From an uncultured Clostridia bacterium (GTDB lineage Bacteria; Bacillota; Clostridia; Oscillospirales; Ruminococcaceae): 64,000 bases of DNA. This document shows, piece by piece, positions 43,628 to 51,638 of this stretch. Where the stretch lies: positions 23,646 through 87,645 of the forward strand of contig CALZUA010000013.1 in assembly GCA_945829235.1 (NCBI GenBank), given 5' to 3'. Each line of letters opens with the position of its first letter. Within the stretch, counting starts at the first letter, position 1. The notes under the pieces were generated by a model. It was not told the DNA's origin. It did no database searches and saw only the letters and a list, made by a program, of their open reading frames with translations. The translations under genes and the position numbers were made by a program.

Positions 43628-44045
43628 TTAGCTATAACATACCTGCGGAAACAATTTTCTTAGCAGGAAATAGCGGAAATTGCTTATTCCGGTGCGGTTC
43701 TGTGAGGATTGTCCGTGGAAAGAAGCCGGAGTATTCCCTGCTGTGCGCTGAAGTTGATGATAAGCTGTCCGATGGTCAGCGGTTGAGGGTTATGAGGTTG
43801 AGTGCCGGGCTTACTATCCGAGAAGCAGCGGAGATGGCTGAAATCTGCCGGCACACGCTGATGAATTATGAGTGTGGTAGGACTAAAGTCAAGGCACTAA
43901 CCCAAGAGAAACTTGTGCGCCTATACCAAAGTTTGATTGATAGAAAAAGGCGCTCACCTTAATGCTTGGTATCTCAAAGCACACGCATCATCAAACCGAT
44001 TAAATTCATTTTCAAAGAGTTACCTTCGCTCTATGAAACGGTTAC
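43628..44045 (+). repeat. HTH cassette repeat H3
   Basis: From TTTAGCTATAACATACCTGC to GAGTTACCTTCGCTCTATG and AAACGGTTAC. Confidence 0.85.
43702..43962 (+). CDS. XRE-like HTH protein of the H repeat (copy 3)
   Basis: 86 residues from GTG 43702. RIVRGKKPEYSLLCAEVDDK, then RLRVM-RLSAGLTIREAAEM, AEICRHTLMNYECGRTKVKA and EKLVRLYQSLIDRKR. The intact NYECGRTK helix makes this the reference copy. Frame is open upstream to 43618 (NIPAETIFLAGNSGNC). No ribosome site at the GTG, so start and expression are uncertain. Confidence 0.65.
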   Translation: MRIVRGKKPEYSLLCAEVDDKLSDGQRLRVMRLSAGLTIREAAEMAEICRHTLMNYECGRTKVKALTQEKLVRLYQSLIDRKRRSP

Positions 44046-44189
44046 CTTCGGTTACATTCATTCCGAACAGGTATTTTCTATTGCCCATTGCATAGCATTC
44101 TACGGCAGTTACCAAGATGGTTACCATAATTTCGAGGCGGTAACCCCACCCTGCACCGAGGGATTTCACACATCACCGCAAATAAATCA

Positions 44190-44216
44190 CCCCCGAAATC
44201 ACGCAGATTTCGGGGG
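44190..44216 (+). terminator. strong terminator-like hairpin
   Basis: CCCCCGAAATC (44190-44200) pairs exactly with GATTTCGGGGG (44206-44216); ATTATGTTTTG follows. Confidence 0.7.
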
Positions 44217-44659
44217 ATTATGTTTTGTTCGGCAAACGTTCATTTTGCTGAAAAGATTTCAAAATAGCGATTGGAACAAGATAAAATCACACTTATAGGC
44301 TTATAAGCACAAAATATGTTGCTTATTTTATAATTGTGTCGGTGAATATTCACTGAATAAAAACTACATCGCACTTCACTTCCCGGCACGACAACTCAAT
44401 TTTCGAAATGTACGACCGCGATATACCAACTTTTGACGAATTTTAATGATAATTTGCGATTTGTTCAGGTCTCAGATTTTCTTTGTTTATTATATTTATG
44501 AATTCTTCGCTTGATACATAATTTCATTTTTGATAATTGACTTGTAAGTCAGATGTACCGAACCGTAATATTTTTCAAGTATCAATTCCAAATAATTCAC
44601 TCCAAGTAACTTGTAAATTAGCTTTATTTGCTCGGTTTATGTGAAGTTGAATAACCGTT
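44217..44659. other. gene-free stretch with a short sigma-like remnant
   Basis: 44398-44442 reads on the minus strand like the ISRSYISKIE part of the sigma cassette (CGAAATGTACGACCGCGAT-type), next to CTTCCCGGCACGACAACTC which is shared with the AraC fragment at 63716. Otherwise AT-rich with nothing recognised. Confidence 0.5.
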
Positions 44660-45172
44660 TCACCGCATTTGTTTCTCAAACACGAACATTCCGTCACCGC
44701 CGTCGCCGATAAAGTCATCGGGAATATCGGATTCGGGGTATTTTTCGTTATAGAATTTCACTATCTTAAACCCGCATTTATTAACGTAGAAATGGATATT
44801 TCTCTTTTCAAAATACGGAGTACAAGTTTCCCAAACCTTTGTATCGGGGTGGGCTTTTTCAATCGCCTTCCATATTGCAAAACCAACGCCTTTTGTCTGT
44901 GTGCCGTAATTGACATACAGTAAATCAAGGTGATTGTGCTGCGATTTTTCATCTATCGTAACCACTGCGCCGCCTGCAATTTTGCCGCTTACAACAGCTT
45001 TGTATGCAACGCTTCCCACGGCATTCAGAGAGCTGTCTATATCCTTTTCGGGCAGGATTATTCCATCGGTTTCACCGTAAACATCTTCATAACCCTTTTG
45101 AAAAGCCTCTTGAATGTCGTGCTTGAATATACCTATATCCGCCTGTTCAAGCGGTAAAAGTTCAAAGTCCAT
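44660..45172 (-). CDS. GNAT family N-acetyltransferase
   Basis: 170 residues. DFELLPLEQADIGIFKHDIQ, a beta4 strand HLDLLYVNYGTQTKGVGFAI with the acetyl-CoA loop (QTKGVG), KVWETCTPYFEKRNIHFYVN and KCGFKIVKFYNE, the standard GNAT core. Substrate unknown. Driven by the repeated promoter copy at 45209-45237. Confidence 0.88.
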   Translation of the reverse strand: MDFELLPLEQADIGIFKHDIQEAFQKGYEDVYGETDGIILPEKDIDSSLNAVGSVAYKAVVSGKIAGGAVVTIDEKSQHNHLDLLYVNYGTQTKGVGFAIWKAIEKAHPDTKVWETCTPYFEKRNIHFYVNKCGFKIVKFYNEKYPESDIPDDFIGDGGDGMFVFEKQMR

Positions 45173-45208
45173 AGTTATCCTCGCAAATTTTTATTTTTCG
45201 TTGAGTTC

Positions 45209-45237
45209 ATTATACCATAGTCAGCCAAAAATTTCAA
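45209..45237 (-). promoter_or_regulatory. repeated promoter cassette (copy 6)
   Basis: Minus strand -35 TTGAAA (45232-45237), 17 nt, -10 TATAAT (45209-45214), leader GAACTCAACG. A GTCGCCT/AGGCGAC hairpin just upstream (45252-45272) can end transcription of the methyltransferase gene. Confidence 0.75.
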
Positions 45238-45324
45238 TACAAAAAACAAAATCGCCATTTGAGGCGACTTTGCATTTTTTCGCTAATCCACGCGGTTTAT
45301 GGAATTTGCCGTTTAACTCCCCTT

Positions 45325-46086
45325 TTACATCTGCTTTTTCGAGAAAACCATTAACTGAATTCCATTGTCCGATGACAAAGTGCCGCTGAAATCCGCATAG
45401 CTGTCATAAACGCTCATTCCAAGGTCTTTGAAAATGCTTTTTATCTCGTCGAGCGAATACAATCTGATTGTGTTTCCCTCGGTAATTTCCGGCTTGTACA
45501 GCGGCTGTCCGTAGGGGTAGCTGATTTGCCCGTAAATCAAGGTTTTGGTTTGCTTGTCCCATTCAAAATTCGATAAAGTAAGGCTTTTTTCGCCCTCGTC
45601 CCAAAGCTTGCACGGAAAATGGGTTTCGGCATAGCTGCCGTTCATAATATCCATAAAATGCGTTCCGCCGATTTTCAGTGCTTTTGAAATTACGCGGAAA
45701 ATTTTCAGATTTTCTTCCTCGTTTTCAAGATAACCAATCGCGCCGTCTGCCATATTCAGCACAACATCAAATTCATTGTCAAAGCTCACTTGGCGAATAT
45801 CCGAGCAGATAAAACGTGCATTCAGATTTTCAGCCTGCGCTTGTTTTGTGGCATAATCCACATATTCCGGAGTAATATCAACGCCTGTCACATCATATCC
45901 GCGCCGCGCAAATTCCAGCGAATGACGTCCAAATCCACACGCGAGGTCAAGTATCCGCTCGTTCCCTGTCAGCTTCAGTTTGTCAACAAGAAAATCCACC
46001 TGACGAATTGTGTCCTCAACCCACGAGTGATTTTGAATATCAAGCGTCCAAATATTCTTATACCAATCACTTGCCATTGCTTTCAT
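45325..46086 (-). CDS. class I SAM-dependent methyltransferase
   Basis: 253 residues; GGAG 5 nt before ATG 46086. Motif I RILDLACGFGRHSLEFARRG (Gly-rich loop), motif II VTGVDITPEY, motif post-I FICSDIRQ, then FDVVLNMADGAIGYL. The C-terminal ~100 residues (EITEGNTIRLYSLDEIKSIF) are repeated in a truncated copy at 57754. Substrate unknown. Confidence 0.88.
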   Translation of the reverse strand: MKAMASDWYKNIWTLDIQNHSWVEDTIRQVDFLVDKLKLTGNERILDLACGFGRHSLEFARRGYDVTGVDITPEYVDYATKQAQAENLNARFICSDIRQVSFDNEFDVVLNMADGAIGYLENEEENLKIFRVISKALKIGGTHFMDIMNGSYAETHFPCKLWDEGEKSLTLSNFEWDKQTKTLIYGQISYPYGQPLYKPEITEGNTIRLYSLDEIKSIFKDLGMSVYDSYADFSGTLSSDNGIQLMVFSKKQM

Positions 46087-46128
46087 ATTTCTACTCCTTT
46101 CAGTTTTCGCTTTATCGATAAGAATATC

Positions 46129-46157
46129 ATTATATCACAATTATATGGCAATGTCAA
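46129..46157 (-). promoter_or_regulatory. repeated promoter cassette (copy 7)
   Basis: Minus strand -35 TTGACA (46152-46157), 17 nt, -10 TATAAT (46129-46134); drives the methyltransferase. Confidence 0.75.
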
Positions 46158-46171
46158 TATAAAAAATCAAA

Positions 46172-46197
46172 GCCGCCTTTATATTTCAAAAGGCGGC
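46172..46197 (-). terminator. terminator of sigma-like gene S4
   Basis: GCCGCCTTT pairs with AAAGGCGGC; TTTTTTATATTG follows on the minus strand. Confidence 0.85.
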
Positions 46198-46204
46198 GCT
46201 TTAT

Positions 46205-46567
46205 TCACACTTTCTCAAACCGCGCCCGAAGCTTTTCGAGCGCCCTTTTCTCAATCCGTGAAATGTACGACCGCGATATTCCGAGTTTCTTCGCAATCTC
46301 CTTTTGCGTCATCGGTCTGCAAACCGAGCCGTCAACGTCCGCGACACCGTAACGTTTGCAGATAATTTCCCGCTCGCGTTCATCAAGTTCTTCGAGAATA
46401 AAGCGATAAAGCCGCTCCGAGTCGATTTTCAGCTCGGCGATTTGCTCGACGTTGATGTTGCTTGAAATAATATCTTCGATTGTCAGAGCGTTTCCCTCGG
46501 AGTCGCTTTCGATAGGCTCGCTTATGTAGAGTTCGGTTTGTTTGTGTTTCATTTTTCGGAAGTACAT
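46205..46567 (-). CDS. sigma-K-type C-terminal half (SpoIIIC-like), copy S4
   Basis: 120 residues, MYFRKMKHKQTELYIS to RARFEKV. Intact region 3 and region 4 (EELDEREREIICKRYG; QKEIAKKLGISRSYISR). Identical start point to S3. Directly upstream the shared junction fuses to a phage-like fragment, so this copy has no obvious promoter of its own. Confidence 0.72.
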   Translation of the reverse strand: MYFRKMKHKQTELYISEPIESDSEGNALTIEDIISSNINVEQIAELKIDSERLYRFILEELDEREREIICKRYGVADVDGSVCRPMTQKEIAKKLGISRSYISRIEKRALEKLRARFEKV

Positions 46568-46569
46568 TT

Positions 46570-46683
46570 TTATTTGATTAGCAATAACACATCTACGGAA
46601 ACATAAATTTTAACAATGAGCGCCGCTTCGAGCTCGGCATAAGTGAGAGCCTTGTCCCCGAAAATGTTTTTGAGAAAATCCAT
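46570..46683 (-). pseudogene. phage scaffold/minor structural (GP20-like) protein, N-terminal fragment
   Basis: ATG 46683 with GGAGG 5 nt upstream; MDFLKNIFGDKALTYAELEA, ALIV, then the frame runs into the sigma junction. The first ~22 residues resemble phage minor structural GP20/scaffold N-termini. Cut by the repeat. Confidence 0.4.
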
Positions 46684-46807
46684 ACTGTACCTCCATTTTA
46701 GATGTGTTGAGTCACAATGCGCTTTTAGCCTGCCGCCGCAGGAATTGAACGGTTTAAGCGCCTGTTCAAGGCATAAAATATGCGCCCATTACGGCGCGAA
46801 AATATAA

Positions 46808-46871
46808 GGCGGTGGCGGGATTTGCACCCGCAAGAGCGGTTGTTTCCGTCCTTTTGTCTTACTACACCGCC
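46808..46871 (-). tRNA. tRNA-like structure lacking a D arm, or structured ncRNA
   Basis: Minus strand: 7-bp acceptor GGCGGTG (46865-46871) with CACCGCC (46808-46814), a T-arm GCGGG-TGCAAAT-CCCGC right before the acceptor 3' strand, and one long hairpin AAGGACGG/CCGCTCTT with loop AAACAA where the anticodon arm should be. Only 64 nt; no D arm, no U33 and no clear anticodon, no encoded CCA. A degenerate phage-type tRNA is possible. On the plus strand the same stems are followed by a terminator at 46949, so a plus-strand RNA is an alternative. Confidence 0.4.
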
Positions 46872-46880
46872 GAATTGCCC

Positions 46881-46949
46881 GTGGTGAAAGGAGAAGACCA
46901 CGAGCCTTGAAAAGACAGCCGCGGTTCGTTGGCGTGACCGCGGTTTTTT
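46881..46949 (+). terminator. two hairpins, the second a terminator
   Basis: GTGGT/ACCAC (46881-46901) and CCGCGGT (46919-46925) with ACCGCGG (46937-46943) followed by TTTTTT. Points to a plus-strand transcript ending here, perhaps the structured element above. Confidence 0.65.
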
Positions 46950-46960
46950 GGTATAGAAAA

Positions 46961-46984
46961 AGCGCCTACATAGCTGTAAGCGCT
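46961..46984 (-). terminator. terminator of the 46993 gene
   Basis: AGCGCCTACA pairs with TGTAAGCGCT; on the minus strand TTTTTCTATACC follows. Nearly the same hairpin ends the gene at 61473. Confidence 0.85.
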
Positions 46985-46992
46985 CAACTTTT

Positions 46993-47322
46993 TCAAGATA
47001 AAACCACTTTGTCACAATAATTCAAAACATAATCCTCAAACTCTTTCGGAAGCCTAAGATTGTATTTTTCAACGTGATATGCGAGGTCACTCCACCACGA
47101 GAATTTGCCGTCGGTGAGAAGCTCAAGGCTGAACATACCTTTTATTCGCTCGCCTGTCAGCCTATCTTCAGCGACTTTCATCTGAACCATCGTTGATTTA
47201 CCTTTACTTCTCAGATAAGCAACTATCTTATCCTTACCGTTGTAAGGTTGGTTTTCAAAATGTTCTCTCATAGAAATACCGTTGGAAGAACCATATTCGG
47301 TATAGTTACAAAGCCTTGTCAT
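46993..47322 (-). CDS. conserved-looking small protein of unknown function
   Basis: 109 residues from ATG 47322 (GAAGGAGG 10 nt upstream). TRLCNYTEYGSSNGISMREH, NGKDKIVAYLRSKGKSTMVQ and KFSWWSDLAYHVEKYNLRLP; no signal or helix. Probably of phage or plasmid origin given the neighbouring scraps and the terminator shared with the 61.5-62.0 kb genes. Not recognised. Confidence 0.6.
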   Translation of the reverse strand: MTRLCNYTEYGSSNGISMREHFENQPYNGKDKIVAYLRSKGKSTMVQMKVAEDRLTGERIKGMFSLELLTDGKFSWWSDLAYHVEKYNLRLPKEFEDYVLNYCDKVVLS

Positions 47323-47346
47323 AGTCCACACGCCTCCTTCAAAGCC

Positions 47347-47469
47347 TTACGCATTCACTCCGATTTCCATATCTTCCTCATAAACCTCGTACCATAAGCC
47401 ATTCGTAATGTTCTTCCCGATAATTCTGTTTTGTAATCTCACCAAATCCAGCGTGACATTACGCCGCAT
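47347..47469 (-). CDS. very small protein upstream of the 46993 gene
   Basis: 40 codons, MRRNVTLDLVRLQNRIIGKN then NGLWYEVYEEDMEIGVNA. Follows GGAGGG with almost no spacing, and the next gene's ribosome site starts 8 nt after its stop. Plausible leader or small gene; not certain. Confidence 0.35.
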   Translation of the reverse strand: MRRNVTLDLVRLQNRIIGKNITNGLWYEVYEEDMEIGVNA

Positions 47470-47503
47470 CCCTCCAGTGTATGCACTCGTGTTGTTCAAA
47501 AAA

Positions 47504-49258
47504 TTACATCAAATCAAGCTTCCTCGCAAGCCTCTTGTTTCCCACAAAGCAATCGTTCGCTATTCGCCGCACGCGCTCTTTTTCAGCCTCAAATATGCTC
47601 AAATCCCCGCGATGTTTAGCCAAAATCATTTCCATATAACTCAGCGCAAATTCTTCCCTTATCGTGTGTTTTTCGGGCAAACGCTCCCGCGCTTTTTCGG
47701 CAAAGAAATGCGCTTGTTCCGTGTCGCCCTGCTCGGATTTTATTTCGGCAAGCCGACAAAGAATTCTCGTGATTTCGCACGAATTATACTCGGTTTCGGG
47801 AACGGAATTCAGCGTTCTCATCAGCATTTTTTCTGCTTTTTCGAACTGTCCGCATTCAGCCAGAATTTCTGCACATTCTCTCTTAACACAAATAATTTCT
47901 TCCACAAGTTCAAACGCAAGCTCTGCTTTTTGCTCGGCTTCACCGAAAGACTTTTTCTCCAGCAAAATATACGCCTCAATCAATCTCAAGATAATCTCAA
48001 TATAATTATTTTGTCGGTTGAATTTTCCCCAAAGCTCTTTTACCCGCTCAATTAACAGTTCTGCTTTATCAAAATCAAGCGTCAAGACATAGCATTTCGC
48101 AAGACCGATTTTCGTAAGGCACTCGCAGTATTCTTCATTTTCAATATTATCATATTCCGCGACAACCTTTTCGTACATTTCAACAGCTTTGGCTATATTT
48201 CCCGCATTTTTATACTGCGAAGCAAGAACTCTTTGCACGTCAACAGTCTTTGAATTATGCTCTCCGAGATACTTTTTGTACAGAGCGTAAACTTCCTCAA
48301 AAGCGGCGGCAGACTCCTCGAATTTGCCCTGTTCGGCAAGGTCTGACGCGAAATTTGCCCGCTGGCGTTGATAATCACGGCTTTGCTCGCCGTCATCTCT
48401 GAAAAAGCCGTCCATTGCCCTTTGCCGCAGTTTATGCGCCTTGTCAAACTCCTTCATTATGCTGTAAAGTTCAGCCAGATTTCCCTCGCAAATGTAGGTG
48501 TTGTAGCTGTTCTCGCCGAATTTGTCATAGCAGTCCTGCAAAAGTTCCTCGTAAACACGCGCCGCCGCACGAAAATTCCCCATATCCTTAAGCACGCCTG
48601 CAATGTCGTTCCTTATGGAAAGCACGTCTATGTTGTCCTCGGCACGCTCTTTTTTCATCAGCGAAAGCGCGTCCTCGTAAAACTGCAATGCTTTTTCGTC
48701 ATCAACCTTCTCCTCATATAAACGCCCTATATTTTGGAGCAGTCTTGCTGTATCGAAGTCGCGCGCGTCTTTTTCACGGTAAATCCGCAAAGCCTCAAAA
48801 TACAGTTCTTCCGCCTCGTCATACTGCGAAAAATTCAGCATATTCTCGGCAATTCCAATCATCGCTCTTGCCGATTTTATGCTGTTTTCGCCGTACTTTT
48901 CGATTATCATATCAAACGCCTGCTGCCTTAATTCAGCCGCTTTCTCAAACTGCGAAAGACCTTGATACAGCTCCGACTTGACAAACAAATAATCGGGGCT
49001 AATCCCATTGCGTGCAATCAGCCTGTCGTAAATTTCAAGCGCTTCGGTGCGTTTTCCGACAATCCGCAGACAATTTGCAAGCTCTTCGAGAATATCCGAA
49101 ATCTCCTCGTCCAAAACAAAGGCTGTTTTGCTGTATTCAAGCAAAGCGCGGAAATACTCGACAGCCTCACTGTATCTTGTATTATCAACAAGGTCATACG
49201 CGCTGTCAATCACTTCCTCAAAGCCTTCCTCGAGAATAAGTTTCTGCAAATCTTCCAT
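47504..49258 (-). CDS. TPR-repeat protein (last gene of a five-gene operon)
   Basis: 584 residues from ATG 49258 (GAGGA 5 nt upstream). Nearly the whole length is tetratricopeptide repeats, e.g. YSEAVEYFRALLEYSKTA, ALEIYDRLIARNG, YDEAEELYFEALRIYREKD, DEKALQFYEDALSLMKKE, RAAARVYEELLQDCYDKFG, IAKAVEMYEKVVAEYDN, ending FVGNKRLARKLDLM. A helical scaffold for protein contacts, cytoplasmic. It starts 9 nt after the HIRAN gene stop, so it is translationally linked to it. Confidence 0.85.
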   Translation of the reverse strand: MEDLQKLILEEGFEEVIDSAYDLVDNTRYSEAVEYFRALLEYSKTAFVLDEEISDILEELANCLRIVGKRTEALEIYDRLIARNGISPDYLFVKSELYQGLSQFEKAAELRQQAFDMIIEKYGENSIKSARAMIGIAENMLNFSQYDEAEELYFEALRIYREKDARDFDTARLLQNIGRLYEEKVDDEKALQFYEDALSLMKKERAEDNIDVLSIRNDIAGVLKDMGNFRAAARVYEELLQDCYDKFGENSYNTYICEGNLAELYSIMKEFDKAHKLRQRAMDGFFRDDGEQSRDYQRQRANFASDLAEQGKFEESAAAFEEVYALYKKYLGEHNSKTVDVQRVLASQYKNAGNIAKAVEMYEKVVAEYDNIENEEYCECLTKIGLAKCYVLTLDFDKAELLIERVKELWGKFNRQNNYIEIILRLIEAYILLEKKSFGEAEQKAELAFELVEEIICVKRECAEILAECGQFEKAEKMLMRTLNSVPETEYNSCEITRILCRLAEIKSEQGDTEQAHFFAEKARERLPEKHTIREEFALSYMEMILAKHRGDLSIFEAEKERVRRIANDCFVGNKRLARKLDLM

Positions 49259-49266
49259 AGTTGTCC

Positions 49267-49665
49267 TCAAAAATCCACAAGCGAAATTTTTATCCGAATG
49301 TTGACGTAATTCCCTTTCACCGAAAGCTCCTCAACCGTTGCTGTGAGCCGTTTCCCCGCGTCAAGCAAACGCGCAAGAATCGGGTTGTCCTTTTCGGGAA
49401 GAAAGCCGAGTTTTTTGCCCGACTGCGTGAAAACAGCAATCGCGAATTCATCATATTTATTTTCCGGCTCGCGAACCAAATTCAGCTTATCGCCAACCTT
49501 GATTTCATCGAAAACCGACTTATCCTTGATGTAAGTTGTTCCCGCGACAAAGGTTGAAATCAGGAAAATCTCCTGCATAAGCGGCTTTATCATCTCGGTT
49601 ATGCCGCCGTTTGCCGACAGCGCCACAACATTTTCCTTGCTCAAAACTATCTGATTATCGGACAC
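49267..49665 (-). CDS. HIRAN domain protein
   Basis: About 132 residues from GTG 49665 (GAGGTG upstream); an in-frame ATG at 49704 overlaps the previous gene. The second half is a HIRAN domain: STFVAGTTYIKDKSVFDEIK, VGDKLNLVREPENKYDEFAI, AVFTQSGKKLGFLPEKDNPI, LARLLDAGKRLTATV. In other proteins HIRAN binds single-stranded DNA 3' ends (HLTF) and occurs with helicases and nucleases; stand-alone bacterial forms are of unknown role. N-terminal 50 residues have no known motif. Confidence 0.85.
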   Translation of the reverse strand: MSDNQIVLSKENVVALSANGGITEMIKPLMQEIFLISTFVAGTTYIKDKSVFDEIKVGDKLNLVREPENKYDEFAIAVFTQSGKKLGFLPEKDNPILARLLDAGKRLTATVEELSVKGNYVNIRIKISLVDF

Positions 49666-49675
49666 GCTGCTCACC

Positions 49676-50422
49676 TCACAAAAGCTCTTCCAAAGCCGTT
49701 TCAAGCTGATATATATACTCGGTCATTTCTTCAATGCTTTCACGGATTTCTTCTTTTTGCTCCTCAACAAGCTCGTCATCTTCCAGCAAATACTTGTATT
49801 GATAAGGGTCGGTTGAGGTGATGCGTTCAATCTCCGCTTTTATTTTTTCGATTTTATCGGAAATTTTCGGGATTGCCAAAACAGCGTGGTCAATACCGTT
49901 TTTCTCCAGAAACGCGTTCACCAAAACCTCAACCTCTTCGATTTCCTTCAGCGAATTGCACTTATAAGCAGTCACCGCTCTGTTCCATAATTCAAGCAAT
50001 TCAGGGTGTTCAGCGGTGAGCGGACTTATATCGGGATGCAGCTGTTTTGCAAGATTTCGGTAGATTTTCTTGATTTTTTTGATGTCGATTTCGGGCACGG
50101 ATTTTGCTTTACGGCAATTCTCGTTGTCCTCAATCATTTGAGAGAGCTGCTTGTAATACACCTCCATTTGCGCCGAAATATAACCGTTAAGCTCGTCTTC
50201 CGAGATTGTTTCACCGCGATTTATTGCCGCTTGACAATAGGCGATTTTCTTTTTAAGCTCGATACAGCGGATATATTTCCGAAACCGCTCCGTGAGCATT
50301 TCCCCGAACACGCGTATGTACTCGTCCATATACAAGCCCGCCTCGCGTTCAAGGCTGTCGCGTTTTAGCAAAAGCGCTTCGTATTCATAATAATCGCCGT
50401 TTGATATTCTGACAATCTCCAT
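49676..50422 (-). CDS. protein with a central J domain (DnaJ-like)
   Basis: 248 residues from ATG 50422 (GGAGTG upstream). Helical N-terminus (about 1-100, FRKYIRCIELKKKIAYCQAA), then a J domain at about 118-165: KKIYRNLAKQLHPDISPLTA with the essential HPD, and LLELWNRAVTAYKCNSLKEI. C-terminus is coiled-coil (KIEKIKAEIERITSTD, EQKEEIRESIEEMTEYIYQL). J domains recruit and stimulate DnaK/Hsp70. Overlaps the Sel1 gene end by a few bases. Confidence 0.85.
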   Translation of the reverse strand: MEIVRISNGDYYEYEALLLKRDSLEREAGLYMDEYIRVFGEMLTERFRKYIRCIELKKKIAYCQAAINRGETISEDELNGYISAQMEVYYKQLSQMIEDNENCRKAKSVPEIDIKKIKKIYRNLAKQLHPDISPLTAEHPELLELWNRAVTAYKCNSLKEIEEVEVLVNAFLEKNGIDHAVLAIPKISDKIEKIKAEIERITSTDPYQYKYLLEDDELVEEQKEEIRESIEEMTEYIYQLETALEELL

Positions 50423-50424
50423 TT

Positions 50425-51303
50425 TCACTCCACTCTGAAACCGTACAAATCAAACTGAATTTCCGTGAGAAGCATTCCGTTAATCTCAGCTTTTGCGAAA
50501 AAATCCTCACGATTTCTGAACCACTTTCCGTTTAAGCAAACCGCAACTCCCTCGTCCGTTTCAACGCTCTCTGCCGTGAACATTTTCTCATCGAAATAAA
50601 ACGTCACTTTGTTCGGCGTCTTAAACAACCAAAACAGGTCAAACAGGTCAAAATCGTCCCTGTCGAACTCAACCAGCTTATAAAAATCATCGATAAGCCA
50701 CATCATCATATTTAGATTTCCGAAAAACGGGTTGTATTTTATCCTTTGTGCGAGAAAATCTCTCGCTTGCAGATACAGCGAAACCGCCTCGTCCTTATTT
50801 CCCTGCTCCTGTCTAATTCGAGCAAGTCTTGTGGCAATTTCGGGAAATGGTTGTTCAAGATAACTCGCGCCCTTGATTTTCGGATAAAGCTGCTCGATAA
50901 TCTCCTTGTATCTATCATAATTCTTCTCAACGCCATAGCCGTTTTTGTACATATCGGCAATCTTGTATTCCGCTTGAATATCGCCGTTTTCTGCTGCCAG
51001 CGAAAACCAGTGAAAAGCCTGCGCGTAATCCTTTTTTCCCGTTCGTCCGTAGTACCAGATATAACCAAGCCCCGAATAAACCGTCTTATCGCCAAGTTCT
51101 GCTGACATTTCATAATACTTGAGCGCCAAATCAAAATCGCGCAGCTCGTAGTAATAGCCGCCAAGTTCCGTCATATAACGCGTTTCGTGAGTTTCGTTTA
51201 TCAAAAACTGCAGAGCCTCGGTGTACAAAAAGCTCTCCTCTTCGGTATGAGAAGCACGGTCGTTGTAATCATTGATAATTTGTTTGGCTTCATGTATGTT
51301 CAT
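50425..51303 (-). CDS. Sel1-like repeat protein
   Basis: 292 residues; AAAGGAG 7 nt before the ATG. Sel1/TPR-type repeats about 45-165: DFDLALKYYEMSAELGDKTV, DYAQAFHWFSLAAENGDIQA, EYKIADMYKNGYGVEKNYDR. A C-terminal domain (about 200-292) with LFWLFKTPNKVTFYFDEKMF, VAVCLNGKWFRNREDFFAKA and MLLTEIQFDLYGFRVE looks like a small beta-rich domain of unknown type. Second gene of the operon. Confidence 0.82.
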   Translation of the reverse strand: MNIHEAKQIINDYNDRASHTEEESFLYTEALQFLINETHETRYMTELGGYYYELRDFDLALKYYEMSAELGDKTVYSGLGYIWYYGRTGKKDYAQAFHWFSLAAENGDIQAEYKIADMYKNGYGVEKNYDRYKEIIEQLYPKIKGASYLEQPFPEIATRLARIRQEQGNKDEAVSLYLQARDFLAQRIKYNPFFGNLNMMMWLIDDFYKLVEFDRDDFDLFDLFWLFKTPNKVTFYFDEKMFTAESVETDEGVAVCLNGKWFRNREDFFAKAEINGMLLTEIQFDLYGFRVE

Positions 51304-51315
51304 AATAACTCCTTT

Positions 51316-51498
51316 CTAATTTTCGATTTCATCTTGTTCAAGCCACTTTATAACATCTGATACTGTCGCGTTTTTAGGCTTAACATTAAGTTCAACAAGA
51401 TAAATCGGAAGAGTTTTTCCTCTGTTTTCGTCAATTTCAATAATGGTTGCCAGGTCTCCTGTTGACTTTATCTTTACAGTATCGTAAAGTCTAAACAT
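51316..51498 (-). CDS. small SH3-like/DUF4926-type protein
   Basis: 60 residues from ATG 51498 (GAGGTG upstream). MFRLYDTVKIKSTGDLATII, EIDENRGKTLPIYLVELNVK resembles the small beta-barrel of DUF4926-type proteins (opening LYDTVxL, GDxGTIVEI, xxxYLVEF), which often accompany contact-dependent or accessory loci. First gene of the operon; ends with TAG 12 nt before the Sel1 start. Confidence 0.65.
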   Translation of the reverse strand: MFRLYDTVKIKSTGDLATIIEIDENRGKTLPIYLVELNVKPKNATVSDVIKWLEQDEIEN

Positions 51499-51516
51499 TA
51501 TATTCACCTCATCATC

Positions 51517-51545
51517 ATTATACCGCATTGTTCACCGTTTGTCAA
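51517..51545 (-). promoter_or_regulatory. promoter of the five-gene operon
   Basis: Minus strand -35 TTGACA (51540-51545), 17 nt, -10 TATAAT (51517-51522), perfect consensus. Divergent from the promoter at 51570. Confidence 0.88.
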
Positions 51546-51569
51546 CCCGTGCAACAGAAAACAGTCCCC

Positions 51570-51598
51570 TTGACAAATTCTCTTGATTATGGTATCAT
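51570..51598 (+). promoter_or_regulatory. promoter of the small Cys-rich protein gene
   Basis: -35 TTGACA (51570-51575), 17 nt, -10 TATCAT (51593-51598). Confidence 0.75.
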
Positions 51599-51638
51599 TT
51601 TTATATTACCTATTTGGTCTTGATGAAAGGACAGAAAA

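Noticed and set aside
46725..47015. 96-codon Arg/Phe-rich frame on the minus strand
   Set aside because: Runs across the terminator and the tRNA-like element; no ribosome site; composition unlike a protein.
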